From Pedococcus cremeus (GTDB lineage Bacteria > Actinomycetota > Actinomycetes > Actinomycetales > Dermatophilaceae): DNA of 64,000 nucleotides. The position numbers were made by a program, and so were the translations under genes. Positions 29,767 to 37,305 of this stretch are shown piece after piece. Numbering within the stretch: the stretch's first letter is position 1; each line of letters opens with the position of its first letter. The stretch is from NCBI RefSeq assembly GCF_900111375.1, contig NZ_FOHB01000003.1, positions 62,001-126,000 of the forward strand, written 5' to 3'. The notes under the pieces were generated by a model. The model was not told where the DNA came from. It saw only the letters and a list, made by a program, of their open reading frames with translations, and ran no database searches.

Positions 29767-30579
29767 ATGGCACGGCACCGGGCCGTACCCACCAGTTCAC
29801 GACAGCGACTTCTCGGAGTGGTGGCCGTCGCCGCGCTCCTGGCCGGGAGCGCGGGCGCCGTGATGGCGTTCGGTCGCGAGAGCAGCTCCCCGACGAGCGG
29901 CTCCACGGTCGCAGCACCCCCGACGACCCCGTCGTGGAGCCCGACGAGTCCCCCCACCACCCCGACGACGCGGGTCAGCACGACCGCCCCCACCCGGGCC
30001 GTGCCGACGACCACGACCCAGACCACGGCCGCGCCGACGCCCACGCGCACACCGGCCCGCACCACGACGACGCCGAAGGCGCCGTCGCAGACGGCTGCAC
30101 CCAAGCCGGTGCAGGCGGCGCCCAAGCCGTCGCCGCAGGCCACGACGGCGCGCGCGACCAGTACGCCGAAGCCGTCTCCGAAGCCGGTCACCGCCTCCAG
30201 TGGGGTGGCCGCGCAGGTCCTGACCCTCGTGAACGCCGAGCGCGCGAAGGCCGGCTGCGGCGCCCTGGCCACCAGCTCCGCGCTGCAGCGGGCCGCCCAG
30301 GGCCACAGTGCCGACATGGCGGCGAACGACTACTTCTCGCACACCAGCCAGGACGGCCGCACCTTCGCCGACCGGATCCGTGCTGCGGGCTACACCGGCG
30401 GTGCCATCGCCGAGAACATCGCGGCAGGCCAGGCCACGGCCACCGCCGTCATGACGAGCTGGATGAACAGCCCGGGCCACCGCGCCAACATCCTCAACTG
30501 CGCCTACCGCTACCTCGGCGTGGGCTACGCCAAGGGCGGCACCTACGGCACGTACTGGACCCAGGACTTCGGCGGCTGA
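29767..30579 (+). CDS. secreted CAP-domain (SCP/PR1-like) protein
   Basis: A 270-residue protein: signal peptide or anchor (LLGVVAVAALLAGSAGAVMA), a Thr/Pro/Lys-rich low-complexity region (about 40-145) and a C-terminal CAP domain (150-270) with VLTLVNAERAKAGCGAL, the conserved His in SHTSQDGRTFADRI, AENIAAG and SPGHRANIL. Bacterial CAP proteins are extracytoplasmic; a general activity is not settled. GAGGTATGAC precedes the ATG, and TAGGGT overlapping the sortase 2 stop (29719-29724) is a possible -10. The last codons are duplicated downstream as 13-bp repeats. It could be cargo or stress-related; its link to the sortases is only positional. Confidence 0.88.
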   Translation: MARHRAVPTSSRQRLLGVVAVAALLAGSAGAVMAFGRESSSPTSGSTVAAPPTTPSWSPTSPPTTPTTRVSTTAPTRAVPTTTTQTTAAPTPTRTPARTTTTPKAPSQTAAPKPVQAAPKPSPQATTARATSTPKPSPKPVTASSGVAAQVLTLVNAERAKAGCGALATSSALQRAAQGHSADMAANDYFSHTSQDGRTFADRIRAAGYTGGAIAENIAAGQATATAVMTSWMNSPGHRANILNCAYRYLGVGYAKGGTYGTYWTQDFGG

Positions 30580-30605
30580 TTTTGGCGGCTGATTTTGGCG
30601 GCTGA
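30567..30605 (+). repeat. 13-bp tandem repeat spanning the CAP gene stop codon
   Basis: The final codons plus stop (CTTCGGCGGCTGA) are followed by two exact copies of TTTTGGCGGCTGA. Each copy carries a TGA. Confidence 0.9.
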
Positions 30606-30645
30606 CGAACGCCACCGGAGCGTGGCATGACGGAGCGTGACATGA

Positions 30646-30682
30646 CCGTGGGCCGGCTCCCAGTGGGGGAGCCGGCCCACGG
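30646..30682. terminator. bidirectional hairpin terminator between CAP and fasciclin genes
   Basis: A 16-bp perfect stem (CCGTGGGCCGGCTCCC and its complement) with loop AGTGG lies between convergent genes. Confidence 0.85.
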
Positions 30683-30696
30683 CTGTGCCGGGCCCG

Positions 30697-31353
30697 TCAG
30701 GGCAGGTTCACCGGCCGGAGCACGCGGTCGATCCCGTGGGCGATCTGCCGGTTGCCCTTGTTGATGTCGGGCTGGACGACCCGCGGGTTGCGGGCGTCAG
30801 GGTCGGCATCGACGAGGAAGATGCGCTTGCCGTGACGCACGTCGACGGTGATCGTCCCGCCCTGGGCGGTCTTGAGCTTGGCCCCGTCGCTGCGCAGGGC
30901 GGTCCGCGCGTCGATGGTCGCACCGGGCACCACGTGGTAGAGCAGGACGGTCTCGACGGTCGGGATGCCCAGGCTGGCAACGGCCGCGAAGACGGCCTTC
31001 TCGTTGGTGTACCGCTTGTGGGTGAGATCGGTGGCCAGGATGCGGAAGGCCTGGTCGGTGGGGAGGAACGCCGTCAGGGGGACCTTGCCGTCGGCCAGCA
31101 CCTTGACGGGGCTGTTCGGCTTGGCCTTCAGGACGGCGCCGACTGCGGCCGTGACGATGTCGTAGTCCCTCCAGTTGCGGTCGAAGCCCGACCGGTCCGA
31201 GGCCAGGACCGCTGCCAGGCTGCGCGTCCCCAGGGTCGGTGGCTTGGGGCAGTGCTGGCGTTCGTGCGCGGAGGCGCCCGAGGCGGTGGCGAGGCCTGCC
31301 ACGGAGGCGAGGCCGGCGGCGGCGATGACCGCGAGTGTGCGTCGAGTCGTCAT
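30697..31353 (-). CDS. secreted fasciclin-domain protein
   Basis: A 218-residue protein: Sec signal (RRTLAVIAAAGLASVAGLATA), then a single FAS1 domain. Typical FAS1 features are FLPTDQAF (the H1-like box with the TAFLPTDQAF pattern), ETVLLYHVVPGATID (the YH motif) and the end box PDINKGNRQIAHGIDRVL. FAS1 domains mediate adhesion at the cell surface. CAGGAGCAACCCC precedes the ATG at 31353, and further in-frame upstream codons lack support. It is transcribed alone, divergent from ssrA. Confidence 0.9.
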   Translation of the reverse strand: MTTRRTLAVIAAAGLASVAGLATASGASAHERQHCPKPPTLGTRSLAAVLASDRSGFDRNWRDYDIVTAAVGAVLKAKPNSPVKVLADGKVPLTAFLPTDQAFRILATDLTHKRYTNEKAVFAAVASLGIPTVETVLLYHVVPGATIDARTALRSDGAKLKTAQGGTITVDVRHGKRIFLVDADPDARNPRVVQPDINKGNRQIAHGIDRVLRPVNLP

Positions 31354-31458
31354 GGGGTTGCTCCTGCATGGTGTTGGCGTGTCGATGAGGCCCCCCGCTG
31401 CGGGTCCGCCACGTCCGCTCCCCGGCTGTCGGACGTGGTTCGGACCTCCCTGGAGGGC

Positions 31459-31526
31459 GGATGGGCCATGCGGGTGACCATTTCCGAGACTCGGATGGAC
31501 CATGCCGGTGACCAGCTCGGGAAATG
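31459..31526. promoter_or_regulatory. direct and inverted repeats upstream of ssrA / fasciclin gene
   Basis: Two 22-bp direct repeats differing at two positions (GGATGGGCCATGCGGGTGAC at 31459 and its copy at 31493) overlap an imperfect inverted pair, CATTTCCGAG (31479) and CTCGGGAAATG (31516). This is the only patterned part of the 284-base gap between the fasciclin gene and ssrA. It is a candidate operator region. Confidence 0.45.
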
Positions 31527-31593
31527 ATTTGGGCCCCGTCGGCGTTGCAGGCAATACTGGGCGAGCAGCATGAGACGCTGTGCGAACAGCAGC

Positions 31594-31599
31594 TTGACA
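31594..31599 (+). promoter_or_regulatory. candidate -35 box of ssrA
   Basis: TTGACA, a consensus -35, lies 39 bases before the mature tmRNA 5' end. I see no convincing -10 at 16-18 bases, so the promoter assignment is tentative. A short 5' leader removed by RNase P would be expected. Confidence 0.4.
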
Positions 31600-31637
31600 A
31601 GTGAACAGCGTGATGTGGACACCCCGTGCGGGAGCAT

Positions 31638-32004
31638 GGGGGTGATCGGTTTCGACATTGGTCGGCATACCAGGGGAAGCGGGTCGAGGATGCAGGGTCA
31701 TCTCGTCAACGCCCCCTGCAAACCAATAGGTGCCAATTCCAAGCGCACCGACTTCGCCCTCGCCGCCTGAGCGAGCCTCGAAGTCCGTCAGCCTGAGCTA
31801 GTTCTCGACTCAGTGTCTGGCGTCAGCTAGAGAACTTGCTGCGCAGTCATGTCGGGGGGCTGTGCGGGACTCTTACTCGACTGGGCCTGTCAGAGGACGT
31901 GTGCGCGCGAGCTCTGGGGCCGAGAAACTCCACAGCGCACTGCACCCGGAGAAGCCCTGGTTTCCCGTCAATGGACGCGGGTTCGATTCCCGCCACCTCC
32001 ACCA
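31638..32004 (+). ncRNA. ssrA: transfer-messenger RNA (tmRNA)
   Basis: A 367-nt RNA that rescues stalled ribosomes with SmpB. The 5' end GGGGGTG pairs with CACCTCC just before the encoded ACCA at the 3' end, with one G-U pair, giving the tRNA acceptor stem. The TTTCGAC that follows and the T-arm GGGTTCGATTCCC near 31978-31990 are conserved tmRNA elements. The tag frame runs 31732-31767 with a TGA at 31768 and encodes ANSKRTDFALAA, ending in the ALAA degron expected for ClpXP. Nothing suggests a permuted form. Confidence 0.95.
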
Positions 32005-32032
32005 TCGTGGCCACATCACGCGACTCACCGAC

Positions 32033-32063
32033 AAGGGCCCCGCCGGTTTCCGGCGGGGCCCTT
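32033..32063 (+). terminator. hairpin terminator of ssrA
   Basis: A 14-bp stem AAGGGCCCCGCCGG / CCGGCGGGGCCCTT with a TTT loop lies 28 bases after the tmRNA 3' end. Confidence 0.85.
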
Positions 32064-32148
32064 CGGCGTGCCCCGCCGACAGCGTCGTGCCCGGCAGGCA
32101 GCGCGCGTCGGAGGCGGGCTCGCGCGCAGGCCCGGTATGCCGCGGGCC

Positions 32149-33318
32149 TCAGCGGGCGCGCGCCTCACCCACCAGCGCCGCGAGGGCTGCGACCTGGTCG
32201 GCGACCGGCCAGTCGAGCGTGGCGTCCCCGGCGGTCAGCTCGGTGACCGACCAGCCGGGGACCTCGCTCGCCCGCCACCGGGGGGTCAAGGCCACCCGGT
32301 CGCGCTCCATGACCTCCAGCGCCACGGCCTCGAGGGCCTCGACGGGTGCGTCGGCGAACAGGCGGAAGGCGTTGGTGTGCGGCGGTTCCGGCAGCACCCG
32401 CACCCCCTCGACCGCGGCGAGGCCGGCGGCCAGCTCCCGAGCCCGCTCGACGTAGCCGGCCATCCGTGGCAGCCGGGTGGCGAGGCCGTGGCGTGCCGCG
32501 ACGGCATACGGCAGCAGGGTGAACAGGGTGCCGCCGTGGCGGGTGCGCCAGCGGCGCGCCTGGGCCACGAGGTCCTCCGGCCCGGCGAGGGCCGCGCCGG
32601 CCAGGCCGCCCAGGCCCTTGTAGAACGAGACGTAGACGGAGTCGGCCAGTCCCGCGACCTCGTGGAGGGGCCGGCCGTAGAACGGCTGGCTCTCCCAGAG
32701 CCGGGCGCCGTCGAGGTGCAGGGGCACCTCGCGCTCGCGGGCCCGGCTGCTGAACGCCACCAGCTCCTCCCACGAGGGCAGCAGGTAGCCGGCGTCGCGC
32801 AGCGGCAGCTCCAGGCTGAGCGCGGCGAGCGGGCCGGGCAGCGCGTCGAGGTCGGCGACGGTCGCCGGTCGCGGCTCCGCGGTCAGCTGCTGCACCCGCA
32901 GCCGGTGCAGCTCGGGCAGGGCGTCGAGCTCGTGCAGCACGAAGTGCGAGAGCCCGTGCACGGCCACGGCGTCGGTGGGGGAGCGCTCGACCCACGACCG
33001 CAGCGCGGTCTGCTGGGCCATCACCCCGCTGGGCATGAACGCGGCGGCGGGCATGCCGAGCAGCTCGGCCACCTCGCGCTCGAGCGCCTCGACCTCGCCA
33101 CCCTCGCCGTAGCGGTCGAGGTCCTGTTCCGTGGCGGCGTCGGCGACCTCCTCGAGCCAGGCCTGCGGCGTGACGTCGCCGTGGCCGACGAGCCACCGGG
33201 TGCAGCCGCGCCGGGCGACGGCCCGCCGCGCGGCGAGGTCGGGTGAGGCGAGGTCCGGTGCGTCGAGGTCGGGTGCGGCGGTCGCGGCGTGGTCGGTCGT
33301 GGTCGGCTCGCTCGGCAT
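32149..33318 (-). CDS. threonine aldolase / beta-eliminating lyase family PLP enzyme
   Basis: A 389-residue fold-type I PLP protein of the aromatic beta-eliminating lyase/threonine aldolase group. PLP-site features are FMPSGVMAQQTALR, LHLDGARLWES (the Asp that contacts the pyridine N) and the Schiff-base lysine in YVSFYKGLGGLAG. Family members split L-threonine or related beta-hydroxy amino acids; the exact substrate is not evident. The first 25 residues contain an acidic repeat (LDAPDLASPDLA) coded by near-repeats in the DNA. The start at 33318 has a leaderless-type -10 (TACCGT) 6 bases upstream. Upstream in-frame codons overlap the divergent PAP2 gene and are rejected. Confidence 0.85.
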   Translation of the reverse strand: MPSEPTTTDHAATAAPDLDAPDLASPDLAARRAVARRGCTRWLVGHGDVTPQAWLEEVADAATEQDLDRYGEGGEVEALEREVAELLGMPAAAFMPSGVMAQQTALRSWVERSPTDAVAVHGLSHFVLHELDALPELHRLRVQQLTAEPRPATVADLDALPGPLAALSLELPLRDAGYLLPSWEELVAFSSRAREREVPLHLDGARLWESQPFYGRPLHEVAGLADSVYVSFYKGLGGLAGAALAGPEDLVAQARRWRTRHGGTLFTLLPYAVAARHGLATRLPRMAGYVERARELAAGLAAVEGVRVLPEPPHTNAFRLFADAPVEALEAVALEVMERDRVALTPRWRASEVPGWSVTELTAGDATLDWPVADQVAALAALVGEARAR

Positions 33319-33324
33319 GGCCCC

Positions 33325-33330
33325 ACGGTA
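33325..33330 (-). promoter_or_regulatory. -10 element of a leaderless promoter (PLP lyase gene)
   Basis: On the minus strand TACCGT is followed by 6 bases (GGGGCC) and the ATG at 33318. Confidence 0.6.
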
Positions 33331-33376
33331 GGGCCGCACGACGCGCCGAGCCCGGACAGCCTGGTGAGAATGGGGC

Positions 33377-34273
33377 ATGCGACTTCGCGACCACACGCCC
33401 GACGAGGAGCGGATCGGGCAGCGCGACCTGGCGCAGTGGCGTTCCGAGCCCGGCCGGTGGCTGGTGCGCGTGGCGTTCGCCCTCGTCCGGTGGACAACGG
33501 CTCGCGGCGTGCTGGTGGCAACGGCGGTCGTCGGCGGCGTGCTGGCGGTGCTGCTGACCACCGCGTCGGCCGAGGTCTACGACGCGGTCACCGAGAACGA
33601 CGGGGTGGCCGGCCTCGACCAGCCCGTGCTCCACCAGGCCGTGCAGTGGCGCAGCCCGGGGCTCGACACCGCGGTCACCGCCTTCACCGACGTGGGCGGC
33701 ACCGCCGGCATGCCGGTGCTCGTGGCAGTGGTCCTGCTGGTCATGGTGCTCGCCTGGCGCTCGTGGACCCCGGTGGTGCTGACGCTCATCGCTGCGGCCG
33801 GCTCGCTGGCCATGACCACCGCCGGCAAGGACCTGATCGGCCGGGCCCGCCCGCCGCTGAACCTGGCCGTCCCGCCCTACGAGCACTCGCCGTCGTTCCC
33901 CAGCGGCCACACGCTGAACTCGACGGTGCTCATCGGGGTGCTCGTCTACGTCGCGCTGCTGCACCTCTCGAGCCGATGGGCCCGCACGGCCGTCGTCGTG
34001 GCGGGTTCGGTGTTCGTCGTCGCGATGGGGCTCAGCCGGGTCTTCCTCGGGCACCACTGGCTCACCGACGTCATGGTGGGCTGGACCCTCGGCCTGGCCT
34101 GGCTCAGCGTCGTGGTGACGGCCCACCGGCTCTTCCTCACGGTCCGACGGGCCCGGCGCGAGGAGGCGACGGCAGCGACAGCGCCCGGCAGCCCGGGCGC
34201 GGGTGGAGCCGGTGGTCAGACCAGCTCTGCGGTCCAGGAGTCGCCCTCGCGGGTGAACCCCAGGCGCTCGTAG
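33377..34273 (+). CDS. PAP2-family membrane phosphatase
   Basis: A 298-residue integral membrane protein with about six helices. The three phosphatase motifs are complete: KDLIGRARPP, PSFPSGHTLNS and SRVFLGHHWLTD. Such enzymes remove phosphate from lipid phosphates (undecaprenyl pyrophosphate, phosphatidate or phosphatidylglycerol phosphate); the particular lipid is unknown. The N-terminus is cytoplasmic and Arg-rich. Its last 58 bases overlap the 3' end of the convergent 34216-34833 gene, and the overlapping C-terminal tail is low-complexity and non-conserved looking. Confidence 0.9.
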   Translation: MRLRDHTPDEERIGQRDLAQWRSEPGRWLVRVAFALVRWTTARGVLVATAVVGGVLAVLLTTASAEVYDAVTENDGVAGLDQPVLHQAVQWRSPGLDTAVTAFTDVGGTAGMPVLVAVVLLVMVLAWRSWTPVVLTLIAAAGSLAMTTAGKDLIGRARPPLNLAVPPYEHSPSFPSGHTLNSTVLIGVLVYVALLHLSSRWARTAVVVAGSVFVVAMGLSRVFLGHHWLTDVMVGWTLGLAWLSVVVTAHRLFLTVRRARREEATAATAPGSPGAGGAGGQTSSAVQESPSRVNPRRS

Positions 34274-34833
34274 TAGGGGTTGACCATCCCGGGCGGGGTC
34301 ACGATGCGCCGGAAGCCGCGCTCGGTGAACAGCCCGCTGCGCCGGTAGACGAACTCGCCGGGGGAGAAGTCGCGGAAGCGCGGGGTCACGTAGTCGAGCT
34401 CGACCTGCGCCACCCCTCCGCCCGCGTCGCGGACCACCACCGCGCCGACCGTCTCGTCACCGCGCAGCACGAGGTATGCCGTGCGGTCACCGGCCGGGGC
34501 CGCCGCACCGAGGTGCGGGAAGTACCGCGCGATGTCACCGGCGTGCACCTGCAGGAAGTGCTGCAGGTAGGTGTCGTCGGCGGCGACCTGCAGCACCGTG
34601 TAGGCCTGGTCGTCGGTGCGGTCGGCCAGCAGCCGGCGGATGAACCACAGGTTGATGACGGCCAGCACGACGTTCATCGCGACCATCGGCCAGATGTGCA
34701 GGACCGCGTTGAAGACCACGAGGATCAGGCAGGCGAGCAGGTTCAGCACCCGGAAGCGCAGCACCCGCGCCTGCAGGATCGAGAAGACGAGCAGCGCCGA
34801 GCCGGCCCAGCCGAGCGCCTGGACCCAGCTCAC
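34216..34833 (-). CDS. YgjV-like membrane region fused to a GNAT-like domain
   Basis: A 205-residue protein. Residues 1-68 form three short TM helices in the YgjV/'inner membrane' pattern (LGWAGSALLVFSILQ, RFRVLNLLACLILVVFNAVL, WPMVAMNVVLAVINLWFI). The rest resembles a GNAT N-acyltransferase core with AYLVLRGDETVGAVVVRD and a final YYERLGFTREGDSW, which is typical of the GNAT end. The domain pair suggests a membrane-tethered acyltransferase, but the acceptor is unknown. It lies 18 bases after trxA on the same strand and overlaps the PAP2 gene tail-to-tail. Confidence 0.7.
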   Translation of the reverse strand: MSWVQALGWAGSALLVFSILQARVLRFRVLNLLACLILVVFNAVLHIWPMVAMNVVLAVINLWFIRRLLADRTDDQAYTVLQVAADDTYLQHFLQVHAGDIARYFPHLGAAAPAGDRTAYLVLRGDETVGAVVVRDAGGGVAQVELDYVTPRFRDFSPGEFVYRRSGLFTERGFRRIVTPPGMVNPYYERLGFTREGDSWTAELV

Positions 34834-34851
34834 CGCGCGCTCATCGCGGGC

Positions 34852-35259
34852 TCAGGCGCCCGGGGTGGCGTCGCCGCCCTGGCCGGCGCCCTGCTCGGTG
34901 CCCTGGTCGGCGGCGATCTCGGCGCGGATGGCGTCCATGTCGAGGCCGCGCACGCCGTCGATGACCTGCTGCAGCGCGGAGGCGGGCAGGGCACCCGGCT
35001 GGGCGAAGACGAGGATGCCGTCGCGGAAGGCCATCAGGGTCGGGATCGAGGTGATGTTGGCGGCCGCGGCGAGGGCCTGCTCGGCCTCGGTGTCGACCTT
35101 GCCGAACACGATGTCGTCGTGCTCCTCCGAGGCGGCCTCGAAGACGGGCGCGAACTGGCGGCACGGGCCGCACCACTCCGCCCAGAAGTCGACCAGGACG
35201 ATGTCCTCGCCGAGGACGGTCTTCTCGAAGTTGTCAGCGGTCAGGGTCGTGCTCGCCAT
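34852..35259 (-). CDS. trxA: thioredoxin
   Basis: A 135-residue cytoplasmic protein with the active site WAEWCGPCRQF (Cys30 and Cys33), followed by KVDTEAEQALAAAANITSIP with the cis-Pro region and TLMAFRDG. It reduces protein disulfides with thioredoxin reductase. A C-terminal extension of about 25 residues rich in Gln, Gly and Ala (DQGTEQGAGQGGDATPGA) goes beyond the usual 105-110 residue fold and is likely disordered. It is in the same direction as, and 6 bases downstream of, the SIMPL gene, so they probably share a transcript. Confidence 0.92.
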   Translation of the reverse strand: MASTTLTADNFEKTVLGEDIVLVDFWAEWCGPCRQFAPVFEAASEEHDDIVFGKVDTEAEQALAAAANITSIPTLMAFRDGILVFAQPGALPASALQQVIDGVRGLDMDAIRAEIAADQGTEQGAGQGGDATPGA

Positions 35260-35265
35260 GTTGTG

Positions 35266-35913
35266 TCACCAATCCCATCGGACCACGACGGTCGCGGTCA
35301 CCGTGTTCTCTCCCAGCTCCACCGGCAGGGCGCCGGGGGAGCCTGCCCGTGCGGCCATGAGCTCGTAGCGGGGCTGGGCACCACCCTGCACAACGTCGGT
35401 GAGGGCTGTCACCTTCCCGAGCGTCCGTCCGGCGAGGTCGGCGTACTGCTCCGCCTTCGCCCGGGCGTCCGCGAAGGCCGCCTGGCGGGCCCGGGCGCGC
35501 AGCGGCTCGGGGTCGCCGACCTCGAGCGAGATGCGGTCGACGGCCAGCGCGTTGCCCGCCACCCCGGCGAAGGCCTCGACCAGCGCCCCGAGACGTCCGG
35601 GGTCGCGGACGGCGAGGCTCAGCCCCTGGTGGGCCGTGTAGCCGACGACCTCGACGCCGTCGCGGTCGTGCCGGGGCCGCACGCCTGCTCCGGTCGTCTG
35701 CACGTCGCGTCCCTCGACGCCGTGGTCGCGAGCGGCCTCGGCCAGCGCGGTGGCCCGGGCACCGGCGTCGGCCAGGGCCCGCGCGACGTCCTCGGCGTCG
35801 CAGCGCACCGTCACGTCCAGCCGCACGACATCGGGCACGGCGCTCGCCGCGCCGACACCGCTGACCTCGACGTGGGCCGCGCCACCGGCCGCTCGTTCCT
35901 CGTTGCCCGGCAC
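35266..35913 (-). CDS. SIMPL domain (DUF541) protein
   Basis: A 215-residue protein of the SIMPL/oxidative-stress-defence family. It has VEVSGVGAASAVPDVVRLDV at the start, a central GRDVQTTGAGVRPRHDRDGV segment and YTAHQGLSLAVRD, ending ENTVTATVVVRWDW. No signal peptide is visible, unlike many Gram-negative homologues. The function of the family is poorly defined. It lies directly upstream of trxA, which fits a redox-stress link but does not prove one. Confidence 0.82.
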   Translation of the reverse strand: MPGNEERAAGGAAHVEVSGVGAASAVPDVVRLDVTVRCDAEDVARALADAGARATALAEAARDHGVEGRDVQTTGAGVRPRHDRDGVEVVGYTAHQGLSLAVRDPGRLGALVEAFAGVAGNALAVDRISLEVGDPEPLRARARQAAFADARAKAEQYADLAGRTLGKVTALTDVVQGGAQPRYELMAARAGSPGALPVELGENTVTATVVVRWDW

Positions 35914-36028
35914 GGGGGCCAGCGTAGGGGCGGGGGAACCGCGGCGTCTCGCGTCCGCCCGGCCCCGCGTGGTGGGATGTCAGGGCCGCCACCCGCCAAC
36001 GGTGCGGCGGGTCTCGACGAGGAGAGGC

Positions 36029-36676
36029 ATGAACGCCGAGCAGATCGCGCAGTACTGGGACGAGTACGCCGCCGAGTACGACCAGGAGCCCGACCACGGC
36101 CTGCTGGACTCCGACACCCGGGCGGCCTGGAAGGACCTGCTGCGCATGTGGCTGCCACCGCAGCCGAGCGACGTCGTCGACCTCGCCTGCGGCACCGGCA
36201 CCCTCACCGCGCTCGCCGCCGAGCTGGGCCACCGGGTGCGTGCCTACGACCTCTCCGGCGAGATGGTCCGCCGGGCCACGGCGAAGACCGCCCACTTCGG
36301 GGCCGCGGTGGAGGTGCACCAGTCCGACGTCAGCGCGCCACCCCTCGCGCCGGCCAGCGTCGACGCCGTGCTGGCGCGGCACATCCTGTGGACCCTGCCC
36401 GACCCGCATGCCGCGCTCGTCGCGTGGGCCCGGGCCCTGCGCCCGGGGGGCCGGCTGGTGCTCGTCGAGGGGCGGTGGAGCTCGGTCGGCGACGACAGCT
36501 TCGACGACCCGGACCGTATGCCGTGGGCCGGCGGCGTGCGCGCCGACGACCTGCGCGCGGCGGTCGCCGAGGTCGCCGAGGACGTGCACGTCGTGCAGCT
36601 GACCGACCCCGTCCTGTGGGGCCGCGACATCGACGACGAGCGCTACCTCCTCGCGGCGCGGGTGCCATCAGCGTGA
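36029..36676 (+). CDS. class I SAM-dependent methyltransferase
   Basis: A 215-residue protein with the Rossmann methyltransferase motifs: motif I VVDLACGTGTLTALAAELG, the acidic loop RAYDLSGEM, post-I DVSAPPLAPASVDAVLARH and post-II ALRPGGRLVLVEG. The opening IAQYWDEYAAEYDQEPDHG is the small-molecule methyltransferase type (UbiE/COQ5-like). Acceptor unknown. GGAGAGGC precedes the ATG. Its TGA overlaps the GTG of the next gene (GTGA), so translation is coupled. Confidence 0.85.
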   Translation: MNAEQIAQYWDEYAAEYDQEPDHGLLDSDTRAAWKDLLRMWLPPQPSDVVDLACGTGTLTALAAELGHRVRAYDLSGEMVRRATAKTAHFGAAVEVHQSDVSAPPLAPASVDAVLARHILWTLPDPHAALVAWARALRPGGRLVLVEGRWSSVGDDSFDDPDRMPWAGGVRADDLRAAVAEVAEDVHVVQLTDPVLWGRDIDDERYLLAARVPSA

Positions 36677-37287
36677 CCACGCACCTCCCCGACGACCCGC
36701 GCGCCGACTCGACCGACTCGACCGGCTCGACCGGCTCGACCGACGTGACCGGCGCGACCGGCTCGACCGGTGGCCCGGCCGAGCCGGTGAGCGCCCCCCC
36801 CACCGTGCCGGTCGAGGGCTCCGTCGACGTGCCGGTGCCCGGGAGCCTGGCACCGGCTGCCGGACGGATGGTCGCGGTCGGCTGGGTGTTCGCGGTGCTG
36901 GCCGCCCTGATGGTGCCGTGGACGGCATACCTCGCGCTCGCCCTCCCGGGATCCCACCAGGCGGCGCACTACGACCTCGCCTGGGGCGGGTTCGACGTCG
37001 GGCTGCTCGCGGTGCTGGCGGCCACCGCCATCGCCGCGGTGCGGCGCAGCCGTTGGCTGCCGGTGAGCTCCGCGGCCCTGGCGACGATGCTGCTCGTCGA
37101 CGCGTGGTTCGACGTCGTGACGGCACCGACGCGGGACGAGCAGCTCGCCGCGCTCGCCATGGCGCTGCTGGTGGAGCTGCCCCTGGCGGCGGTCTGCGGC
37201 TGGCTCGCCGTCCGGGGCCAGAGCCTGCTCGAGCACCGGATCGCGCTGCGTGCGCGGCGTCGCCCCGGTTTGCGTCATCCGTCCTGA
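36673..37287 (+). CDS. four-helix membrane protein with acidic Ser/Thr repeat N-terminus
   Basis: A 204-residue protein. The first 60 residues are disordered, with a (S/T)-T-(D/G) repeat encoded by 9-bp DNA repeats (36706-36773). Four hydrophobic helices follow (about 66-90, 102-120, 126-145, 157-180) and then a basic tail. GTG 36673 overlaps the methyltransferase stop. I do not recognise a named family, though the four-helix core resembles small uncharacterised actinobacterial membrane proteins. Confidence 0.75.
   Translation: MTTHLPDDPRADSTDSTGSTGSTDVTGATGSTGGPAEPVSAPPTVPVEGSVDVPVPGSLAPAAGRMVAVGWVFAVLAALMVPWTAYLALALPGSHQAAHYDLAWGGFDVGLLAVLAATAIAAVRRSRWLPVSSAALATMLLVDAWFDVVTAPTRDEQLAALAMALLVELPLAAVCGWLAVRGQSLLEHRIALRARRRPGLRHPS
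36706..36773 (+). repeat. 9-bp tandem repeats (TCGACCGGC-type)
   Basis: About seven degenerate copies of a 9-bp unit encode the STDSTGSTGSTDVTGATGST segment of the membrane protein. Confidence 0.75.
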
Positions 37288-37305
37288 TTCCGCCACCCTG
37301 CTCGG

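Noticed and set aside
31570-31770. Small plus-strand open frame ending at the tag stop codon
   Set aside because: It overlaps the tmRNA promoter and body. Only the tag reading frame from 31732 is functional, and it is read as part of ssrA.
31638-32149. ssrA as the attachment site of an integrated island
   Set aside because: No integrase, no repeated copy of the tmRNA 3' end and no mobile genes are seen on either side.
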